From the NCBI GenBank assembly GCA_019925795.1, contig CM034300.1:70163021-70227020 (forward strand): a stretch of DNA of 64,000 nt, in the 5' to 3' direction. Positions 26,001 to 35,000 of this stretch are shown here, piece after piece. The notes beneath the pieces are model-generated. The model had not been told where the DNA came from and made no database searches. It saw only the letters and a program-made list of their open reading frames with translations. A program made the translations under genes and the position numbers. Within the stretch, counting starts at the first letter, position 1. Each line of letters starts with the position of its first letter. This DNA is from Dendrobium chrysotoxum. Its lineage: Eukaryota; Streptophyta; Magnoliopsida; Asparagales; Orchidaceae.

Positions 26001-29000
26001 AAAGTACAAAAAATAAGAAAATTGAATGTTTCACAAAAGACAAAGCTTTGATTAATAACAACAAACTTTACAAAGTAAAAAAATAAAAAGCAAAATGACA
26101 ATGGAGTATACAATTTTGTTAGGTTCATACAATTATAAAAAAAAAACTAAAGAAAATCAAATGGATCCTAAATAAGAATGTAAACAAAGTTGGTAAAAAT
26201 GTTATCTACAAATCAAAGTCATGGCATCCATGCTGGCGAAGCATAAAATCGTGGGTGGCGACTAAGTATGTATTCAATCCAAATGCATAGTAGTCAACTC
26301 ATGCATTAATGTGGTCTTATTGTTACTATTTTCAAGTAGAGCCTCGTGTACAATAAGGGCTGCTTCTTTTGATATATTGTCCAAACTGTTTAATTTACTC
26401 AAATATTCAAATATAATAAATGTGCATATTTTATTAATTTTTTTGATGAACTTCTCCATGTCCTCATTATAATGAATGAACAAGTTATTTCATGTCTCTT
26501 GAACGTCAGACTGAGGAGGAAATTTCTGTTGGTGTTCCTATAGAGGTGGATAAGAGCAAATATGTTATCTTGGGTTGTGGATCAATCCAGATTATTAAAA
26601 ATGATGATGGGAGGGGTTGCTTGCGAACTCAAGCAGGTCCTATTGGATTGCTTGCGAACTCAGGTATTCCTTCTCCTAAATCTGATGATAAACCTGTTAA
26701 GGGTCCTTATTCCTTGGACAGTGTGGTAGAAGGCCAAGTTAATATGGAGGATGGGGAAATTGCTGAAGGAAATACTTTGGTTTCCGTTGAGAAGTCCATT
26801 GCCCAGGATTTCAAAGAAAGGGAAGATCAATCGGCTTCTGAAAGTGTCAATGGTATGACTCCTTTTCCTGTTAGTTCCAAAATGCAACCTGATGTTAATA
26901 AGTTTGGTATTTTGAATATGCTGGAGGAAAATTTTGAAGGAGGTGGTGATATTGGGTTGGAGGTTCGTGTCCTTGATGGCTGTGGAGGTTCGGTAACTGC
27001 TGTGGGTGTCGGGTTGGTGGAGGTGCATGGGGGTGTTGTTGAATCTCCTTGCGTTAAACCTGGAGCCGAAGTTAAGGGGAGGGGTAACATTGAAGAGGTT
27101 TCCAAATTGAAGCTTGCTAAAGAGTTGAGATCTTTGGGACCCATTAAAGCTGCTCCTCGTGGTAGAGAGGGGGAACCTGGTAGTAAAAGAAGAGGTGGGG
27201 GTGCATCCCCTAGGGTGGTCAAATGAATTCCATAGCTTTTTGGAATTGTAGAGGGGCTAGGAAGGTTGAAGCCTCTCTTTATATGAAGGAGTTTGTCATT
27301 GACTATAGCATTTTATTTTTGGGGTTGGTGGAGACTAAAATTAGTGTTTTTTTCCAAATTGGATTTGGAGAAGGTTTTGGGGCCTAATTGGGATTTTTTC
27401 CTTCAGTCGTCTATTGGCCTTTCTGGGGGTATCTTGGTTCTTTGGAGATCTGATGTTGCTTCCTTCTCTGTGTTAAAGAATTCAGATCAATGTGTGATTG
27501 GGGATCTGAAAGTTGCTAATAAAGGGGAGTGGAGGATCTCTACGGTCTATGGGAGTAAGGAGGTTGGTAAGAGGAGGGTGCTGTGGGATTGCATTCACTC
27601 TGTTTCTCACAGAAAAGTTGCTTCTATTGTTGGTGGCGACTTTAACTGTATTTTGTCTCAATAAGATAAAAAGGGTGGTAGGAAGTTTGTATTCTCTCAA
27701 GGTCCTAAGGAAATGTTTGATTTTATGAATGATAATGACCTCCACGATGTAGGGATTGTTAGGCCTAGGTTCACTTGGTGTAACAATAAGGTCGGAGGTG
27801 GGAGGATTCTTGAAAGATTGGATAGGTTCTTGCTCAACACTTTGGCAATTCTTTCTATTAAGAGGGCAGTGGTTAGGCACATTGCAAGGGTGGCTTCGGA
27901 TCATTGTCCAATTGTTTTGCAGATTTTTAATGATACCCACTTGGCTAGGAGGGTTATCAAGTTTGAAGATGTGTGGACCTCTTATAAGGCTTCAGCTCAA
28001 ATCATTGCTAATGTTTGGAAAAAGGGCTTTCATGGTGATGAAATGCAAGTGCTCAATAAGAAATGTAGGATAGCTTTGAAGAACTTGTTTTATTGGAGTA
28101 AAGCAAAGTTTAAGGGCTTTTCTATTGACAAGGAAAGATTGAAGGTGGAAATCTTTCAGTTACAAGAGGAAGAGGCTAGAAAAGGTTGGTTGAATGATGA
28201 TAAGGTTTGTTTGCTTAGGGAAAAAGTTAAAGAATTGAATGTTACTCTCTCTCAGTTGAATACTTGGTGGAAACAACGTGCCAAAGTAAAGTGGATTGAA
28301 GAAGGTGATTCCAATACTAAATTCTTCCATGCTTTTGCTCATGCTAGGAGAAACGGTACTTGGATTTCTCAATTAAGAAACCTGGATGGTAACTTGACCG
28401 AGGAACCTAAAGAGGTGGAGGATATTATTTTCAGCTTTTTTCAAAACAAGTGGAAGGAAAGGAAGTGTTGGGAGGAAGATTGGCCTTCTCCTAAATTGGT
28501 TTTAGATGAGTTGGATAGGAAGTGGTTGGATGCGGAATTTACTGATTCTGAAATTGTGCAAGTGGTAAGAATGTTAGGGAATAATAAGGCTCCTGGTTGT
28601 GACGGCTTGACCTATTCCTTTTTTAAGTGTTATTGGAATATTATCGGTGTGGATGTTTGCAGAGCGGTTAAGAGATTTTTTCTCTCTGGTAAAATGTGCA
28701 GAGATTGGAAGGACACATTCGTGGTGCTGATTCCTAAATCGAAAAATCCGGTTACTCCTTCAGGATTCCGACCTATCAGCCTTTGTAATTCTATTTACAA
28801 AATTGTTGCTAAAGTTTTATTGAATAGATTGACTCTGGTTATTCCTAAAATTATCTCTGAAGAACAGGTTGCTTTTGTTAAAGGGAGATCTATCTCGGAT
28901 CATTTGTTGCTTGCACAGGAAGTCTTCAATAAGATCAGGGTTTCTAAAGCTAGTAGTGGATTGGTGGCCATTAAGTTTGACATGGAGCAAGCCTATGATA

Positions 29001-32000
29001 ACATGTGTTGGTCTACTCTTGGGAAGATGTTGGCCGTTTTGGGCTTTCCGAAAAAATTTGCTAGTCTATTGTTGGAGTGCGTGTTGGAACCTCGGTTTGC
29101 TATTATGATTAATGGAAATATCTCTAATTGGATTGTGGGGAGAAGTGGCTTTCGGCAAGGATGTCCCATTTCTCCTTTTTTACTCATTATTTGCTCACAA
29201 TTGCTTTCTAATGCTTTCTTCCATAAAGGGGTGGACTTGGGTATCAAGATTTCTCCTATGGGGCAAAAGATATCTCATTTGCTTTATGCAGATAATGTGT
29301 TGGTCTTCTCTGATGCGAAGATGAAGAGTATCAAGAAGCTGAAGGGCATTGTAGGGGACTATTGCAAATGGACTGATCAGTCTATTAACTATCAGAAATC
29401 GGCTATGTTGTGTGGCAAATCAGTCTTGAAGAGGAGGAAGAAGAAGATTGGGAGACTCATGGGGATCAAGCCGGTTGAGGAGATGGAGTATTTGGGAATT
29501 AAAATTGCCTTGAGAAGGCTAAAGAAATCTGATTTCCAGGTTCTTTTGGATAGAGCCTTCAATAAGTTAAATACTTGGAGCAATACGTACATTTCCTTGG
29601 CTGGGAGATTGGTTTTGGTGAAAACTGCTTTTATCAAAATTCCTTTATTCCTAATTTCTCATTCTTTAGTTCCTTTGAGTATATTAAAGGAATTTGATAA
29701 GTTGTGTAGGAAGTTTATATGGAATAAGTATGATGGAAGCCATGGGTTACACTATGTGGCGTGGGATACCCTGTGCAAACCGAAAGCATTGGGAGGATGG
29801 GGAGTTCAATCGGCTGGAGCAAGATTGATATCGTTGAGGGCAAATTTTGCATGGAACTTGTTGGATAATCCCTCTTCTTTGTTGAATAGAAATTTACTGT
29901 CCAAATATGGGGAACATTGGTGGAAGAATGAGACGTTGAAAGGTGGCTCTTCTACTTGGAAAATCATTGCTAGTGGTTGGAAGGGTCTTCAGAAGTTTGT
30001 TAGATGGAATGTGGTTGAGGGTTCTAATATTAATGCTCTTCATGATGTATGGATCTTGGATAAGAGTTTACTTAAATGGCCAACCTTTGTAGCCATTCTA
30101 GATGATGACACTGTTACTCTTGATTATTTTATTCAAAGGGGGAAGTGGGATTTTGAGAAGCTATCCCTGTTTTTTGGGGAAGACCTTGTATCACTGATTT
30201 GTAGCATCCAGATTTTTCAGGATCGGAGAGAAGATTTTATGGAACCAAAGAAAAAATGGAGCGGAAGATCTCTAGCTGCTTTATTGATTGAGGATAATTT
30301 GGAGATTGCAGGGGATTTGGACGGGAATGCCTGGATTCAGAAACTGAAGTTGAATGCTCGGGTGGATCTATTTTGCTGGCATCTTTGTTTAAAAGCTATT
30401 CCTACTGCTGATTATCTCTACAGGAGGAGATTAGTAAATTGTCATTTGTGTCCGAGAGGATGTGGGCAGGTTGAAAACTTGGATCATATTACTTCTACTT
30501 GCTCCAAGCTGGTGGAGGTGATTGAAGTGCTGGAACGATGGGGATTCAGATTACCGAAATTCAGCTGCTTCAATGATTGTTTGGTTCAGCTGGAGGTTAT
30601 TTCTAAAACAAACTCCATGATGGTTAGGATGTATATTACTCTCTTATGGGTTTCTTGGAATGAAAGGAACAAGGTTAAGCATGGTAAAGCAGAGGCTACT
30701 GCTGTTTTTCTGGCTGCTGAAGTTCTCGACTTTGTAAGTATTGCTTACAGGGATATCCATTCAGGATATTGGGATGTCAACCAGTCGTTTGGACTGTTTC
30801 CAGATTCTTGGCATCCCCCTCCTCCTGAATGGTATAAGATCAACATTGATGGTGCTCTTAGAGGAGATTATGGAGTTGCTATTGGAGGGGTTACTCGAGA
30901 CTGCAAAGGTCGTTTTGTTCTAGCTTTTGGGTGTCATGGACTTCATTGGGACATTTCTCAGATTGAGGTATTGGCTTTCCGAGCTTTACAAAAGCTGTTA
31001 CTTGGTTTCATTAAAGATGCTAAAGGTCTAATCATAGAGGGAGATAATAAAAATGTTATCCAGTTTCTTCACAAGGTGTACAGCAAACCGAAGGAATTTG
31101 GGAAGAGCATTGGAGATGAGGAGCTTTTGTTCTTAGGAACTTGTAATAATGTTATTTTTAATTTTGTTCCTAGAAATTGCAATAAGGTGGCTGATTATTG
31201 TGCCAAGTTAGCTTTTGAATTTGATTTTTGTTAGGAGTTTTTTTGTGAGAGTAAGCTTCCTAAGCCTTTTACACAATTGGTGAAGGAGGAATGTGGTAGG
31301 TGGATTTACTCTCACTAGCTTGTATCTAGGTTTTGCTTTCCTTCTTTATTAATGCTAGTTGCATTTCTTTCAAAAAAAAAAAAAGTTATTTCATGTCTTA
31401 TTATCTGCCTTTTTCTTGTTGCGCTTAATAGTCTTGTCTGCATCTTTAATTGATATTTTGCTCCGACTCATCAATACTATATTAGGTTGCCCTTCAATAT
31501 CCTCATCAACATCTGCATAAGCTTAATGTTCCGTACAATATGTCTATAAAACTCACCCTATTCACTAACATGAATTTATCACCAGTTGGTTCGACCTCCT
31601 ATTTCAAATGTTGCTTACAACTAACATTCTAAGTGGACTATGCTATTGTTTTTAATACAATGTTGTTCAGACAATTTTTTGCAAAAACATCATTTTGATG
31701 AAATGATTTCTTATGAAAACTTGTCAAACTCGAATTAAAGAAGAGAAAATTTGAAATGAATGATTAACAAAAGTCAAACAATTAACAAATTATGAAAATA
31801 TTTTTATTTAAATTCTACTTGTATTATCTAATTCCAAATTTCATTAATTGTTATAGATAGTTGCAGATTTTTATCTCATATTTAAGCATTATGATTTGAT
31901 AATTAATATTATGCAAAAATTGAATATTATATTCTTATGTCTTGTCCTGATCACAGCTTCCATGTAATTTGTGTTAAACCATCGATTCAATACATGTACG

Positions 32001-35000
32001 ACTTCAAATCATGTTTATTTTTTTAGTGCATTTTTTGTTATACTCCCACATAAGAATTGCTTTATAAGTAGCTCGTCTAGAACAACATTACGATAATCAA
32101 GTCACTTTAGTTATCAATTTGTGCATTTTGGTTGGTCATTGTAGATTGACATTTATTTGTCAAGATGTGGGTTAGTGCTTGAGCTGTCCCATTATAGAGA
32201 TTTACCATTTCAATTATCTCTTATTTATAGCTACGCAATTAATTTTGTAATATTTATATCAAAATAAATTCAAGTAAAATGATGGTTTATTAAATACTAT
32301 GTATGTAATAACAATATACCATTGTCATACTCATTTTTTGATGTTAATGTTTAGTGTGTCTATAATGTAGAGAGTTGATGTTCGAGGACTCCGTATTATT
32401 CGAATAGTTAAACTGTCAAATGCACTACGATCATAAATTTTTTATTGAATTATCCAAAATACATAGGGGAACTCTTATTATTATTTGATTTTCACCACTA
32501 TTTTAATATTTAGTAATAATCGATGAAGCTATTTTTATGCCGCTGTGCAACGAAATTCTTAGTGCTCGAGATTTTCACTGACGTACTCTTGCTCAACTTC
32601 CCCAAATCTTAAAACTATGATATGATTAAGATATTTTCAAAAAACAAATCCAACAATTAAGTAAAACTTAGAGGTACTTAATTTTGAATTAAATAACACT
32701 AACAAAAAAAATGCTTGATTTGAAATTTATAACCCAAATATACAGATTTAAACAAAAAAACTTGATTCATATAAATTTTTTAGAGTTTATTACTGCAACA
32801 ATCAAAATTTATTGATTTATGTTAAATTAATCTCTACATATAAAAATATTACTCTAACTTAACTAACAATCTAACATATAGGGGATATAAAAAAGGATTT
32901 TATGCAAAACACACAAATCAAACAAAACGAATAACATAAAATACCCACTTGATCTGCTTATTTCTCAGTGTCTGGATTCAACAGAGCTCGGTTCGGCCTC
33001 CTCAACAATTGTGGATAGCAATAAGTAGTAGAAGAAGAAACGGGTGAAAAAGATGTTCAGGCTTCAAGTTCATACCAGTTGGGATCACTAGAGCACCGGA
33101 CACCATGGGAGATGGAAGGTGAGGTGATCTGCTAAGAAAGATGTGGGTGCTCTGTATAGATTGCAATGTACTACATGAGCTCGCGACCAACCAGGATGAA
33201 GAGGTAAAGACATGGGGTCTATGTATGGCTACTGACGCAACTTGTGGCTCGAAGACAAGACACAAAGTTTTCTCCTTATTTTTGCATGTGGTAGTAAGTT
33301 AAATCCACCGAACAATCAAATTTGATGAATCTGATATTTACACCAAAATGGGATGGAAACAGGATTCAAAAACTCCGTAGAATTAAAAGTTCTCATTTTT
33401 GTCATTTGGCGAGATTTAAGCTTAATCCTGCTCAAATCTTGCATCCAAATAACCTTTAAGAACTATATTGCACGATGGTGCAAAAATAACTTCGTCAACA
33501 ACCATCAAATATTGAAAAGGTTGTGAACATCAAATAACAACACTCATTCTCTGATATCTTTTCGACGATCAAATAAAAAAAATTTCTATCCCTAATGCAT
33601 TTGACAGCTTAGACAAATTGAGTGATAAGAAATCCTCGAAGATCAACTATATATCTTACAAACGTATTGAACATCAACATAGAAAAATAGTATACAATGA
33701 TATATTTTCATTACATATATAAAATTTAATAAACCGTTATTTTGTCTAAATTTATTTATTATTTTTGTCTTAATTTATTCGGATATAAATAGTACTTCAT
33801 TAATTGTGCAGCAATAATGAAGAGATTATTAAAGGAAAAGTCTCTAAAACAAGACAACTCAAGTGTTAACCTGTATCTTGACAAAAAAAATTCAGTCTAC
33901 ACTGGCCAACCAAAGTGCACAAATAAAACACCAAAATATCCTGAGCATCATAATGTTATTCTAGACGAGTTATTTAAAGAGCAATTCCTATGTGAGAACA
34001 TCACAAACAACTTACTAAAAAAGGAAACATTGTCTGAAGTCAAAAACGAATTATACTAAAATTGTAATCATAACAAGGCATAAGAATATGAAATCTAACA
34101 TTTGTATAATATATCAACTATTAAATCATAATGGTTGGATATGAGACGAAAATTTGTATTTACCCATAACAATTGATGAAGGTTAGGATGAGATAATACA
34201 TATAGAATTTAAACAAAAATATTTTCATAATTTGTTGATTACTTGGCTTCTATTTATCCTTAATTCCAATTTTCTCTTTTATTTTAGGATAACCCAAAGT
34301 TGGCAAGATTCCGTAAGAATACATTTCATCATTTATGATGTCATCGAAAAAAATTGTGGGGAAAACATCACATTAGGAAAAGTAGCACAAACCACTCAAA
34401 ACATTAGTCATATGCAAGATCTAAAATAGAAGGAGGTTGAACCAATTTGTGATAAATTTTATACGTGAATGGGGTGAGTTATATGGAAAAAATATATCGT
34501 ACGTAATATTAGGCTTATGCAATTGTGGATGAGGAGTTTGAAAGACAACCAAGTGCAGCACCTATGAATCGAAGCAAAAGATCAAGTGAAGACACAGACA
34601 GGACTACCAGACGCAGTATATATAAAGAAACACTAAACAATTTGTTAATTCATTATAATAAGAATATGAAAACAATTATCAAAAAAATTGACAAAATGTG
34701 CACATTCACTATACATGAATATTTGGCTAAACTAAGCAGCCTAGACATATATCAACAAAAGCAATCATTGTTATATACAAAGCTCTACTCAAAAATAATG
34801 ATAATAAGATCACATTAATGACATGAGATGGACCACACTTATGCACTTGGATTGGGTATGTGCTTAGTCCCCACCCACAAATTTATTCTTTAATATTAGG
34901 ATTATTATGAATTTACTTGTATATAACATCTTTACCCACGTTATTTTCATTCTTATTTAAGCTCTAATCTATGGTAATATGTCTAATTATCTTTGAGGAA

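Larger units (their letters stand above)
26482..31398 (+). mobile_element. L1-like LINE with 16-bp target duplication
   Basis: A 4.9-kb non-LTR retrotransposon (26498-31384). It ends in a poly(A) run (31372-31384) and is flanked by AAGTTATTTCATGTCT (26482-26497 and 31383-31398). It is 5'-truncated: ORF1 is already open at the junction. ORF1 and ORF2 overlap by ATGA at 27223-27226. It inserted into the Harbinger remnant, whose reading continues cleanly when the LINE is skipped. Damage is light, so the insertion is fairly young. Confidence 0.95.
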
